From Streptomyces rishiriensis (GTDB lineage: Bacteria > Actinomycetota > Actinomycetes > Streptomycetales > Streptomycetaceae), in the NCBI RefSeq assembly GCF_030815485.1, contig NZ_JAUSWV010000001.1, positions 310,001-374,000 on the forward strand: a stretch of DNA of 64,000 bases, in the 5' to 3' direction. Below are positions 46,460 through 54,584 of this stretch, piece by piece. Numbering within the stretch: position 1 is the stretch's first letter; each line of letters begins with the position of its first letter. Under the pieces are notes generated by a model that made no database searches, was not told where the DNA came from, and saw only the letters and a program-made list of their open reading frames with translations. Position numbers and translations under genes: made by a program.

Positions 46460-46569
46460 GGTGGCCTCCTGGTAAAAGGGCGAGAGCGAAGAGAGCGGTA
46501 AGGAAGGGGGACGGGTGAAGAAGGCGGGCTGCGGCAGGTTGTGTGCCGCGGGAGGCGGGCGTGTGCCGA

Positions 46570-46845
46570 TCACAGCCCCAGGGGGCCGAGAAACTGAATG
46601 ATGGGTCCGGCGGTCGCCGCGAGCACGCTGCCGGCGAACACGTAGAACAGGCCGCGCATGTGCGAGGCGCCCTCTCCGGGCTCGCCTCGGCGCAGCTGCA
46701 GTGCCATGACCGTTCCTGTGAAGATGACGCCGGCGACGCCGGCAGCGGACGCGCACCAGGCCAGAAGGCCAAGGAGGAAGTCGGCGTCGGCGCCGGGGTC
46801 GAAGGCGGCCGCGAGAACGTCATGGGCGGCGGTGGGGTTGCTCAT
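46570..46845 (-). CDS. small two-helix membrane protein B (VirB2-like)
   Basis: A 91-residue paralogue of the 46193-46459 product: LLGLLAWCASAAGVAGVIFT, loop QLRRGEPGEGASHMR, and YVFAGSVLAATAGPIIQFLG. ATG 46845 overlaps the stop of the DUF6668-like gene by ATGA. Tandem copies of the presumed pilin/channel subunit imply a two-component assembly or dosage need. The 110-bp gap to the next gene holds a good ribosome site for it. Confidence 0.8.
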   Translation of the reverse strand: MSNPTAAHDVLAAAFDPGADADFLLGLLAWCASAAGVAGVIFTGTVMALQLRRGEPGEGASHMRGLFYVFAGSVLAATAGPIIQFLGPLGL

Positions 46846-47558
46846 TGTCCGTCTTTCGGAGTGGGTCGCACGGGCGGGAGGATCGCGGCAAGTTCCCTGA
46901 CGGCTTTGGGGACCTTGGCGGCCGGCTCGCCCACCCGCCACTCGGGGATCCACGGTATGTGGAACGTGCGGGCGGCGGAGCGCAGTACACGAACGCGACG
47001 GGTCAGTTCGAGCGGCAGGCGGCCCGGCGCGTCGGCCACCAGCACGAGCGCCAGCAGGTCCACCCCCGAGGGGTGCCGGACCGTTCTCAGCGCGTCCAGG
47101 GCTTGGGAGGCGGCTCGCAGCCCTGTCGCGTTGGTGCGAGCCAGCAGAAGTACTCGGCCGGGCTGGCCCTGCGCGATGTCGGGCCAGTCCTGTCCGGCGT
47201 CCGTTCCGCCCAGCGCCGCCGCGAACGTGGTCGCGCCGGCGCCTCCGTGAGCGCTGACCCAGCTGGCATCGACGGCGGGCGGGGCGGGCGACGCGGTGTC
47301 GCCGCCCTGGTCGCGGTCGGCTCGCGGACGGGGTATCGCGGGGACCGTGACAGGTACTGGAGGTGAGGGCCTGACAGGCGCAGCAGCCGGGGCAGGGATC
47401 TGGTCCGGGGAGAGAGGCCCCTGGCGGAGCGCTTCGTCCAGCGAGGGATGCTGCGGGTACGGCGCCGCGGGAGCGCGGGACGAGGGCGGTTCCTGAGGGG
47501 CGGACACCGGCCCGCGAACCCATACGTCCGACGGGGACGTCGCGGCCGAGGCGCTCAT
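46842..47558 (-). CDS. ParA/MinD-like degenerate ATPase (DUF6668-like)
   Basis: A 238-residue protein. The first 95 residues are Pro-rich and disordered. The rest has a CpaE/ParA-like core: WVSAHGGAGATTFAAALGG, a P-loop in which GGAGATT replaces the usual GKT, then RVLLLARTNATGLRAASQAL and VDLLALVLVADAPGRLP. The Lys of the P-loop is missing, so ATP hydrolysis is doubtful. ATG 47558 is chosen over ATG 47567 because GAGGAG is 9 nt before the former and touches the latter. It is the first gene of the secretion-like operon and may position the apparatus. Confidence 0.75.
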   Translation of the reverse strand: MSASAATSPSDVWVRGPVSAPQEPPSSRAPAAPYPQHPSLDEALRQGPLSPDQIPAPAAAPVRPSPPVPVTVPAIPRPRADRDQGGDTASPAPPAVDASWVSAHGGAGATTFAAALGGTDAGQDWPDIAQGQPGRVLLLARTNATGLRAASQALDALRTVRHPSGVDLLALVLVADAPGRLPLELTRRVRVLRSAARTFHIPWIPEWRVGEPAAKVPKAVRELAAILPPVRPTPKDGQ

Positions 47559-47959
47559 CGTGGGCATCTCCTCTTCTCCGGGCTGTGGTTCAGGGCACGC
47601 GGGACACAGGATCGGCAGCGGTGATCCCGAGTGTCGTGAAGGCGAGCGGGGCGGCTGTACGGACGGCGGTTCTCTCCTCGCGGCGTGGCTCTCACCAGGT
47701 CGCTGCGGATGGTCCGCGTTCTCCTCGATCTGCGCGTCGCGCTCCCTACGACAGCCACCTACGGCCCATACCTGTTGCGCAGTTCACTCCCGACCGCAAT
47801 TGATCTGGATTGAACTGCGTGGGCCCGGACGACGTTGCCGACCACGTACGCATCCGCGCGACACAGGTCCGTCACACGGAGCAGGGCTCGCACGGGGAGT
47901 CCGTCCGTGGACCACACGGCGGACCTCGTCCGAGAAGGACTCCAGGAGGGGATGAACCG
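47559..47959. other. divergent promoter region of secretion-like operon
   Basis: About 400 bp between the minus-strand operon and the plus-strand small gene. No origin-of-transfer-like inverted repeat, iteron or clear promoter was found. Confidence 0.4.
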
Positions 47960-48274
47960 GTGCGTAGAGGCGCTGGAGAAAGCGCGTCGACGCCAGAGGG
48001 TCAGGCCCGGCAGAGTCTGTCGCGGCTGACGCCCGGCGCGTTCGACCGCCTGAACGAGGACGGCGACGGCGGGAACGCCTTCCCCCTCGACCGGCCGGAC
48101 TCGGCCGCGGCCCGGGGCCGCTTGCCGTGGGAACGGGACGGCAGCATGGAGTCCTTGGCCGGCCCGAAGCCGCATGGCAACGCGGTGCGCCTGGCTTCGG
48201 CGACCTGTGGGGCGCGGCCCGACGCCGTGCGCGAAGCCGCCTGCGTTTCCCGAGCACCGCGGCCGTTCTCCTGA
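47960..48274 (+). CDS. small unknown protein upstream of Pro-rich gene
   Basis: A 104-codon frame from GTG 47960. AGGAGG lies 10 nt upstream (47947 onwards). Beyond codon 18 nearly every third base is G or C, the strongest bias of any short frame here, and the text is protein-like (LSRLTPGAFDRLNEDGDGG, then ARGRLPWERDGSMESL). No family is recognised. It lies 92 bp before the Pro-rich gene on the same strand and may share its transcript. Confidence 0.45.
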   Translation: MRRGAGESASTPEGQARQSLSRLTPGAFDRLNEDGDGGNAFPLDRPDSAAARGRLPWERDGSMESLAGPKPHGNAVRLASATCGARPDAVREAACVSRAPRPFS

Positions 48275-48366
48275 GCCACCCGAGTCATGTCGCAGGAGGG
48301 CCGGGTCTCCGGCTCCGCCGCGTGCGCCTGCCTGTCCCGCAGACACTGAAGAACAGTGAGGTCTCC

Positions 48367-49998
48367 ATGTTCCCGAAGCCGACCGGCCCCACGACGGACA
48401 CCGGGAAGGACGACGCCCCGCCCCTGCCGCAGTGCAATGTCTTCATCTCGACCGACGGCAACGTGGCAGTCGACGGACAGCGCATCGAGGTGGCGGGCAG
48501 CTCCGCCCAGACTGCCGCCCTCGACCACCTGCATCAGCTCGCCATGGCCATGGAAATGCCCGTCGAGGCATCGGTACTCGACCAGCAACGACGCTCAGCC
48601 TTGCTGATCAGGGTCCGACCGGACGGCGCGAGCGAACTCATCGACGCCCCCTTGTCCCTGGACGATCCCGAAGCACCCGTCCAGGCACCCCCGGCCCAGC
48701 AACCCCCGGCCCAGACACCCGTACCCCAGACACCCCCAGCCCAGACACCCCTGCCCCAAGCACCCGTGCCCCAGGCGCCTCCGCCCCGGCCACCCCTGGC
48801 TCCGGCAGCCCCGGCGCAGGTGCCGCAGCCTCACATGCCGCCAGGTCTGACGCCTTCGGCCGGAGTCAGAACCCCGTACGACCGCCCCGCCGAAGCCGAT
48901 CGCGCTTCGGATCCCGCTCCTTCCGCGACCAACCCGTACCTGTCTCCGCCGAAGAGGGACTACACCGACACCGACACCGCCATGCTGACGCCGGTCACGT
49001 CGGCGACCGGGCTCGACCTCCACGACGGTGGTACGGGTGAACACCGACACGGCGCTGAGCAGTGGTCCGCTCCGGTCACGGCCCCCAAGGTTCCGGTCGG
49101 CCAGTCCCGTCCGGGGCCGTCCGCTGCAAAAGCCCCCGACCCGACGCCGCGTGCGCCGGCCCTCCACGACACCCGGATGCGCGCCCAAGAGCGGGCACAG
49201 ACGCCCATGCCCGCTCGGGAACCGGCCCACGCACCGGCATCGCCCCCGCACTCACCGCGCCCGTCGTCTCTCGCGGCACCCTCCGGAGAACCCCGACGAG
49301 CGGTGCCGCGTGGCCGGCCGGAAGCAGAATCCCAGGAACCTCACCACACGACCACGCTGCGCCGCGCAGACCTGCCGTCAGCCCGCATGCACGAAGCCGT
49401 TGCGCAACAGGTCGCGCCCACCGCACCGGAGCTCGTCCACGCGCCCGGCTCGCCCCCCGCTGGTCCTCACGCTCCCGTCGCCGTTCCCATCCCGCCGAGC
49501 CTGGCCGAAGGAGTGGCCCTGGTCTGCGAGGCCGTGACAACCGGCGACCTGGGCCTGGCCAGGAACCGGGCGTCCACGCTGGAGACGCAGGCAGCCCGCG
49601 AGTTCGGACCCGAGCACCTCTACGCTGTGGAAACCTGCGCTCTGTCCGCCTACGTGGCCCACCTGAGCGGGGACCACAGCGCGGCCACGGCGCTCTCGTT
49701 GCGCGCGGCCGAGCTGAGAAATCGACAGGGCGACCAGCGCGCCCAGGAGGACATCGAACGTGCCGCCGCCACCTGGGAGTTGCTGAACTCCCCCCGCACC
49801 GCCGTACCGCTCGGCAGGCAGCTGCTGCACCTGTGGAACTTGATCAGCTCTGACGACGGCACCGGGGGACGCAAGTCGGTCGAGCGACGCCTGTCCGCCT
49901 TCTCCCGCGTATCCGCTCCGGCCTTCGCCGCCGCCCTGGCCAGCGGCGAGACCGCGGACCCGTCACGCTCAGAGGAGGGAATCGCACACCACTGGTGA
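48367..49998 (+). CDS. Pro-rich protein with C-terminal TPR-like domain
   Basis: A 543-residue protein. Residues 1-95 form a small ordered domain (CNVFISTDGNVAVDGQRIEV, then ALLIRVRPDGASELI). Residues about 100-390 are a long Pro/Ala/Gln/Thr-rich region with PQTPPAQTPLPQAP-type repeats, probably extended. Residues about 400-500 contain helical repeats (SLAEGVALVCEAVTTGDLGL, AVETCALSAYVAHLSGDHSA), TPR-like. ATG 48367 has GAGG 6 nt upstream. It is divergent from the secretion-like operon; proteins of this build accompany such operons in streptomycetes. It could bind the apparatus or its cargo. Confidence 0.65.
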   Translation: MFPKPTGPTTDTGKDDAPPLPQCNVFISTDGNVAVDGQRIEVAGSSAQTAALDHLHQLAMAMEMPVEASVLDQQRRSALLIRVRPDGASELIDAPLSLDDPEAPVQAPPAQQPPAQTPVPQTPPAQTPLPQAPVPQAPPPRPPLAPAAPAQVPQPHMPPGLTPSAGVRTPYDRPAEADRASDPAPSATNPYLSPPKRDYTDTDTAMLTPVTSATGLDLHDGGTGEHRHGAEQWSAPVTAPKVPVGQSRPGPSAAKAPDPTPRAPALHDTRMRAQERAQTPMPAREPAHAPASPPHSPRPSSLAAPSGEPRRAVPRGRPEAESQEPHHTTTLRRADLPSARMHEAVAQQVAPTAPELVHAPGSPPAGPHAPVAVPIPPSLAEGVALVCEAVTTGDLGLARNRASTLETQAAREFGPEHLYAVETCALSAYVAHLSGDHSAATALSLRAAELRNRQGDQRAQEDIERAAATWELLNSPRTAVPLGRQLLHLWNLISSDDGTGGRKSVERRLSAFSRVSAPAFAAALASGETADPSRSEEGIAHHW

Positions 49999-50047
49999 GA
50001 GGCGCCGATCGGGGCGACCGCTGCCCCACTCCGGCAGACACCCGGGC

Positions 50048-50071
50048 GGGCGCCAGGGCGCCAGGGCGCCA
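50048..50071. repeat. 8-bp tandem repeat, three copies
   Basis: GGGCGCCA occurs three times in direct tandem, in the non-coding gap between convergent genes. Confidence 0.6.
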
Positions 50072-50160
50072 GGTTGCGAGGGAGACGCCGGACCGTCTGC
50101 CACGGCGTGACGGGGAGTGGACAACCCTCCTCTCGATTACGCTCGCCGTCGTCCCCACGG

Positions 50161-50925
50161 TCACGAGCCGCGTACTGGCCTCGACTCGAGCAGGTCCTCG
50201 AAGCGGCGGGCAAAGAGATAGGCGTCGCCGGGCCAGCGTGCCGACACGTAATTCTCGTCGCGCACGACGAACGCTGCCGAGTCATCGGCCATGGTCCCTC
50301 TCTTGGAGAAAATGACATTCCCTCGCCGGAACTGCTCGTCAGGTTTTTCGAGCGCAGCTCTGACTTCGTCCTCAACATAAAGCGGTGATGTCCGGTAGTA
50401 TTTGCCGAGCCGCCACGATGTCAGAAAGTAGGCGGCTCGTTCCAGATATTTGGGAAGACATGTTGTGTTTCGGAGGGCCAGGACGCTTTTTTGAGTAGCA
50501 GGGTCTCTTGTACGCGCGAGGACCAGAACCCCGTGGCAGATCGCACCCACAGGCCGATTCAGCGACCAGAATTTCGAAACCTTCTCCTGCAGCAGTTCGG
50601 ATTCGAGAAACTGTCGCATACCGGGCGCATGCCCACCGGGCAAGATAAGGCCATCAAATTCGCCGGGTTCGATTTCGTTCCATCCAAGCGTCGAGGCAAA
50701 TCCTCCGGACCGCACCAAGCGCATATAAATGGATTTGGCATCCGGCTCGGCCCCCATCCGGCCGAACATCACACCTGTCAATAGACGCGGATCAGCTTCA
50801 GGTATCGTTCCTGCGGACTCAGTGGCAAAAATTACCTCATGCCCGGCATCCCTGAGGATGTGCCAGGGGACCGCAACTTCAGTCACATCGAAGTCATGGT
50901 CGGGAAGCGGTATGAGCACGCGCAT
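50161..50925 (-). CDS. DJ-1/PfpI-family protein (Hsp31-like)
   Basis: A 254-residue protein. The fold starts MRVLIPLPDHDFDVTEVAVP and HEVIFATESAGTIPE. The characteristic FDGLILPGGHAPGMRQF precedes the nucleophile elbow PVGAICHGVLVLAR near residue 140, with the reactive Cys. The length and the inserted YMRLVRSGGFASTLGW segment fit the longer Hsp31/class I glutamine-amidotransferase-like branch (glyoxalase or chaperone activities). ATG 50925 has GAGGAG 6 nt before it. The gene is A/T-richer than its neighbours. A TGAACC box with a near-match -10 lies 56 bp upstream. Confidence 0.88.
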   Translation of the reverse strand: MRVLIPLPDHDFDVTEVAVPWHILRDAGHEVIFATESAGTIPEADPRLLTGVMFGRMGAEPDAKSIYMRLVRSGGFASTLGWNEIEPGEFDGLILPGGHAPGMRQFLESELLQEKVSKFWSLNRPVGAICHGVLVLARTRDPATQKSVLALRNTTCLPKYLERAAYFLTSWRLGKYYRTSPLYVEDEVRAALEKPDEQFRRGNVIFSKRGTMADDSAAFVVRDENYVSARWPGDAYLFARRFEDLLESRPVRGS

Positions 50926-50980
50926 GGACTGCTCCTCACAGCGGCTTAAAAATCCATCATGTCTCGCAAAGATAACCGGC

Positions 50981-51005
50981 CCGGACTGCTGGGTCCATTG
51001 GTTCA
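50981..51005 (-). promoter_or_regulatory. near-consensus ECF promoter before PfpI gene
   Basis: On the minus strand TGAACC (51005-51000), 16 bp, then CGG (50983-50981) in place of CGT. It lies 56 bp before the ATG of the DJ-1/PfpI gene. Only the last -10 base differs from the motif of the lipoprotein genes. Confidence 0.35.
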
Positions 51006-51250
51006 GCAACTGTTGCTCACGGACTCGCGTGGCCCTTGCCGGGAGTCAGTGGACGCCGACATCAATTGAGTCTCTTCAGATGTATCCGAGACGTCTTACG
51101 GAGTTCCAGGCCCAACCGTAAATGGACGGCCTCGGCCAGCGCGACGAACGTGTATTTCAGAAGGGGAGGGGCAGCGGTCGGCTATTACGGGAAATTCACC
51201 CGAGCGGGCCGCAGAGCAGCATCGGCACCGCACCCGGCCATAATTGCCTC

Positions 51251-51286
51251 GGCCCGGTAAACCTGTGCGGCCCGGTGAACCTGTGC
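51251..51286. repeat. 18-bp tandem duplication
   Basis: GGCCCGGTAAACCTGTGC (51251-51268) is followed directly by the same unit with one A-to-G change (51269-51286). Non-coding. Confidence 0.7.
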
Positions 51287-51785
51287 GGCCGGCTCTCAGC
51301 GCCCTCACCGCAGTCGCCGGCCCAGGGCGCCGAGGATGTCTCCAGTGCCACTGCGCGGACTGAGTGGTCGCGACCGTCCGGGCTCCGACGGTGGTCTCGA
51401 CGCTGGTGGCGTGCATACCGGCCCCAGGCCGAACGCACTGGTCCACCCTCGGGCGCAACAGCCTCAACTGGCCTGCGCCGTCGGTCACTTGCGGCCGGAT
51501 CGGCGATCGTCACATCCGCCGCCGGACATGCAATCTCCCTGGTCACAGCCGCCTTCCACACGGTGGGACACCACATGGAGGGCGTGACTGGCGATGGCGT
51601 GCAACATCCATAAACTACTCATCAACGGGACGTAAACGATCTGCTGATTGCCTTGGCCGGGAAACGACCCCTGCCGAACTCGACGTGCGCGGTACGGGTT
51701 TCCGCCACAAGCCCCGCACGGCCCCTCGCCACGGGATGAGCCGGGTTCCGGCACGCCGACTGTCCGCACCAGAAATCCCAACACC

Positions 51786-52322
51786 ATGAACACACCTGAG
51801 ACTGCCCTCAAGAGCCCCGCAATCGGCTCCGACCTGCTGGACGCCATGATGGCCGAGCACGCCCCCGCTGTCATCGCCTACGCGGAGAAAATTCTCCGGG
51901 ATCGACACCTGGCGGAGGACATCGCCCAGGAGGCATTCATCCGGGCGTGGCCGCACACGGAACGGCTCTGTTCCACCGCCGGCTCCATCCGCGGCTGGCT
52001 GCTGACCGTGACCCGCAACCTGATCATCGACCGATCACGCAGTTCCATGGCGCGTAAAGAAGTGGTCGGGGCGCAAGGGCAAGAGACGATGCTGCCAGAT
52101 CACGCCGAATCCATCGCTACCTCGATAGAGATTCTCGCACTGCTGCACGGCCTCACCCATGAACACCGGGAGGTCGTCCTGCATCTCTATGTGTTCGAGC
52201 ACAGTGTGCGGGAAACCGCCGCACTGATCGGCATACCCGTCGGCACCGTGAAATCTCGCCATCATTACGCGCTCAACGCCCTCAGATCAAGCTTCGCCAG
52301 AGAACAAGACCCATCAGTCTGA
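51786..52322 (+). CDS. ECF sigma factor (sigma-70 family)
   Basis: A 178-residue ECF factor. Region 2 includes HLAEDIAQEAFIRAWPHTER and IRGWLLTVTRNLIIDRSRS; region 4 includes VVLHLYVFEHSVRETAALIG and IPVGTVKSRHHYALNALRS. ATG 51786 is the first Met that keeps the family length, although no clear ribosome site precedes it. The neighbour 17 bp downstream is a small unknown gene rather than an anti-sigma factor. Region 4 is very close to that of the 53505-54065 factor (IP-GTVKSR-HHAL-ALR), so their -35 preferences may overlap. Confidence 0.9.
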   Translation: MNTPETALKSPAIGSDLLDAMMAEHAPAVIAYAEKILRDRHLAEDIAQEAFIRAWPHTERLCSTAGSIRGWLLTVTRNLIIDRSRSSMARKEVVGAQGQETMLPDHAESIATSIEILALLHGLTHEHREVVLHLYVFEHSVRETAALIGIPVGTVKSRHHYALNALRSSFAREQDPSV

Positions 52323-52339
52323 AGAAGGTACCCGACACG

Positions 52340-52678
52340 GTGACCCAAATCGGCGCTGGAACCGTTGGTTCTTATATGTACCGCATGGAATGGACCGAAC
52401 TCGTGGAACTGCTGCTCCGTCGCCGTGTGGCCGCCTTCCAGGACAGCCACCTCACAAACACCGCGTCGATGCACGACTGGCGCCGGGCACGCGCCGCCGC
52501 AGAAGCCGCGGTCCAGCACGCGGTGCGGCACGGGGAACGCGTGGTCCTGGTCTCAGACGTGGTGCGACAGGCCGAGGAGCAGTTCACGCTGCGGCTGTCG
52601 AATCACATGGCCTCGCTCGTTCTCAAAGAACGGATCGCGTCGCACTGTGGTCTGACGACAGACGCCGTTGACCGCTGA
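52340..52678 (+). CDS. small unknown protein in sigma-factor operon
   Basis: A 112-residue soluble, mostly helical protein starting at GTG 52340, 17 bp after the sigma stop, so the two are probably co-transcribed. Text such as LVELLLRRRVAAFQDSHL, RRARAAAEAAVQHAVRHGER and FTLRLSNHMASLVLKERI shows amphipathic helices. No Zn motif or membrane helix is present, so it is not a standard anti-sigma factor. It might modulate the sigma factor; that is a guess from position. Confidence 0.6.
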   Translation: MTQIGAGTVGSYMYRMEWTELVELLLRRRVAAFQDSHLTNTASMHDWRRARAAAEAAVQHAVRHGERVVLVSDVVRQAEEQFTLRLSNHMASLVLKERIASHCGLTTDAVDR

Positions 52679-52708
52679 ACAACTCCCCCTCCGCCGCAGA
52701 CCTGACGG

Positions 52709-52736
52709 CGGCCTGGCCCGAGGACGGGCCAGGCCG
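52709..52736. terminator. bidirectional terminator between convergent genes
   Basis: CGGCCTGGCCC (52709-52719) pairs perfectly with GGGCCAGGCCG (52726-52736) over a 6-nt loop. It lies between the end of the small gene (52678, plus) and the end of the anti-sigma gene (52798, minus). Confidence 0.75.
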
Positions 52737-52797
52737 GGGAATTCATCGACACGAGACAGACCATGTGCCACGGACGCCCGATGTCACGATCCGCGCG

Positions 52798-53508
52798 TCA
52801 GACTCCTACGTCGACGTAGTGTTTTCCTTGGTCGTTCTCTACGATCAGGGATTTCACGTGGTCGATGGGTATGGCGGCGGAGCCGGAGAGGTTTTGGCTG
52901 TCGCCTTGTGTCGTGGGCTGGTGGTCTGCCACTACCCAGCTGCCGGCGATCTCGCGCTCGCCTGTGGTCGACAGGACGATCAGCCGGCATTTCTCGCCGG
53001 GCTGGAGTCCGGCGACCGTGGCGTCGACGCGGACCCATCCCGCGGCCGGTGTCAGGGTCGCTTTCATCGTGGCCCGGGTCGCCGGGTCCGTCGCGGAGCC
53101 TGTCCAGGTCGCGTCGCCGGGGTCTTCGGCGGACCTGGACGCGAGGGTGTCGGGGGAGGTGTGTGTCTGGCCTGCGAGGTATCCGCCGCTGAGCAGTACG
53201 CCGGCCAGGGCCGCGGCGACGAGGCCGGTCACGAGCGTCCTGCGGCGCTGGATGACCGTGTGTTCCTGACGTGCCTGGCGCAGGGTGCGCTGGAGCAGCA
53301 GATCGCCGTCCTCGGGCGGCCCGTCCAGGAAGAACTCAGGCGGTACCTCCCCGAGTTCGGCCTCGAGTGCCCTCAGATCGGCCAGCTCCACTTGGCATAC
53401 CTCGCACGCCTCGATCTGTTCCTCAAGCCTGGCTCGCTCGTCGGCGTCGAGCAGGCCCAGCGCGTGGGCGCCGAGCAGTACGTCATGGGAGTGCTCCTGC
53501 GTGGTCAC
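52798..53508 (-). CDS. RskA-like transmembrane anti-sigma factor
   Basis: A 236-residue protein. The N-terminal anti-sigma domain has HALGLLDADERARLEEQIEA and CEVCQVELADLRALEAELGE; the usual zinc motif His-x3-Cys-x2-Cys has Gln in the His position. One membrane helix (LVTGLVAAALAGVLLSGGYL) lies near residues 92-112, followed by an external RskA-type domain (WVRVDATVAGLQPGEKCRLI, GSWVVADHQP). It should hold its sigma factor at the membrane and release it when the outer domain senses a signal. GTG 53508 overlaps the sigma stop by GTGA, proving the pairing. The extended frame upstream of the GTG is noise. Confidence 0.9.
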   Translation of the reverse strand: MTTQEHSHDVLLGAHALGLLDADERARLEEQIEACEVCQVELADLRALEAELGEVPPEFFLDGPPEDGDLLLQRTLRQARQEHTVIQRRRTLVTGLVAAALAGVLLSGGYLAGQTHTSPDTLASRSAEDPGDATWTGSATDPATRATMKATLTPAAGWVRVDATVAGLQPGEKCRLIVLSTTGEREIAGSWVVADHQPTTQGDSQNLSGSAAIPIDHVKSLIVENDQGKHYVDVGV

Positions 53509-54065
53509 ACTGCCACCTTCCGAAGCTGGACGTCGCTGCCGGGCTTGCCCACATACACCTTGCGCAGGGCTTTCAGAGCGTGATGGGCCCGGGACTTGAC
53601 GGTACCCTCCGGGATGCCGAGCCGTACCGCGGCCTCGGCGGCACTGCGCCCGTGATAGTAGACCTCCATCAAGACGTTCCGCTGGTCGGGCTTGAGCTGG
53701 GCGAGAGCATCCATCAAGACGATCGACTCGACGACGTTGTCTGAGTGGTCCTGCTGCACCGGGACCGTCGTCTCGCTCTCCGCCACCTCCGTCGGACGGG
53801 CGGCCCTGGCACGGTAGCGGTCCGCGACGAGGTTGCGGGTCACCGTGATCAGCCACCCCCGCAACGACCCCTGCGGGTTGGACACGACCTCCGGATGGCG
53901 CCACGCACGGATCAGGGTCTCCTGGACCACGTCCTCCGCTATCAGCCGGTCACCCGTCAGACGCGTCGCGTACGCCAGCAGTGCCCGGCCGTGCTCCGCG
54001 TACAGAGCCCTGATGACCGCTTCGTGACTCGTGGCTTTTGTGGCACGCGGCCGCAGGATCGCCAT
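53505..54065 (-). CDS. ECF sigma factor paired with RskA-like anti-sigma (SigL/SigK-like)
   Basis: A 186-residue ECF factor. Region 2 is LYAEHGRALLAYATRLTGDR, IAEDVVQETLIRAWRHPEVV and LRGWLITVTRNLVADRYRAR; region 4 is MEVYYHGRSAAEAAVRLGIP followed by EGTVKSRAHHALKALRKVYV. ATG 54065 has GGGGAG about 7 nt upstream. Its stop overlaps the anti-sigma start by 4 bp. The promoter region holds TGAACC-N16-CGAT 41 bp upstream, close to the TGAACC/CGT motif found before at least four other genes here, so it is the best candidate to drive that set and itself. Confidence 0.92.
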   Translation of the reverse strand: MAILRPRATKATSHEAVIRALYAEHGRALLAYATRLTGDRLIAEDVVQETLIRAWRHPEVVSNPQGSLRGWLITVTRNLVADRYRARAARPTEVAESETTVPVQQDHSDNVVESIVLMDALAQLKPDQRNVLMEVYYHGRSAAEAAVRLGIPEGTVKSRAHHALKALRKVYVGKPGSDVQLRKVAV

Positions 54066-54105
54066 TCACTGTCTCCCCATGTGTCCCCGCTGGTTCGACA
54101 GACAC

Positions 54106-54131
54106 ATCGAGCAACACACCCCCCAGGTTCA
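54106..54131 (-). promoter_or_regulatory. probable autoregulatory ECF promoter of sigma/anti-sigma operon
   Basis: On the minus strand TGAACC (54131-54126), 16 bp, CGAT (54109-54106, continuing GTGTC). It lies 40 bp before the sigma ATG. The -35 box is identical to that before the lipoprotein genes; the -10 is CGA rather than CGT. Confidence 0.5.
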
Positions 54132-54584
54132 CCCACCCCCCGTGACATGCACCACTCGACAACTCCTGCTTCCGAATGGCTGGTTGAGACCGGTCACGTT
54201 CTCACAGGGGGCCGGCCTGGAGCAGCCTTCGGAATGGCAAGCCGACGACTCGGGCGGCACCGCGGCCCCGCTCCGCCGGTGAAGGGCGGAGCCGGGCGAC
54301 GGCCTCCCCGTCCAGGCGCGGGGGCCGGATGCCGAGAGGGCGCACCACCGTCCGCTGCCGAGGCCGAGCCGATGACTCGCCGCGGCAGACCCGGCATCCG
54401 CGTGTCACTACGGTGACCAGGCGACGGCGGTTCGATGCACACCAGAGCCGGCCGGAAAAGCGACGGCATGACCGAATCCCGATCAGCATGGCCCACCCGC
54501 TCCCGCCTCCGCGAAAAGGAGTGAACTCACTTTCCCCACTGCGCCGTATGTGTCCGTAGACGGCAGCCGATCTTGACGGAGCGC
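54132..54584. other. divergent intergenic region
   Basis: The rest of the gap between the sigma operon and the amidase gene. It contains the possible promoter at 54522-54547 and no supported gene. Confidence 0.4.
54522..54547 (+). promoter_or_regulatory. near-consensus ECF promoter before Tat amidase
   Basis: TGAACT (54522-54527), 17 bp, CGT (54545-54547, continuing ATGTG). One base and one spacer position differ from the lipoprotein promoters. It ends 37 bp before the amidase start. Confidence 0.35.

Larger units (their letters stand above)
50926..51785. other. intergenic region with short repeat
   Basis: About 860 bp between divergent genes. It holds the possible ECF promoter at 50981-51005 and an 18-bp tandem duplication at 51251-51286. 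No gene could be supported; the end lacks an evident ribosome site for the sigma gene. Confidence 0.4.
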
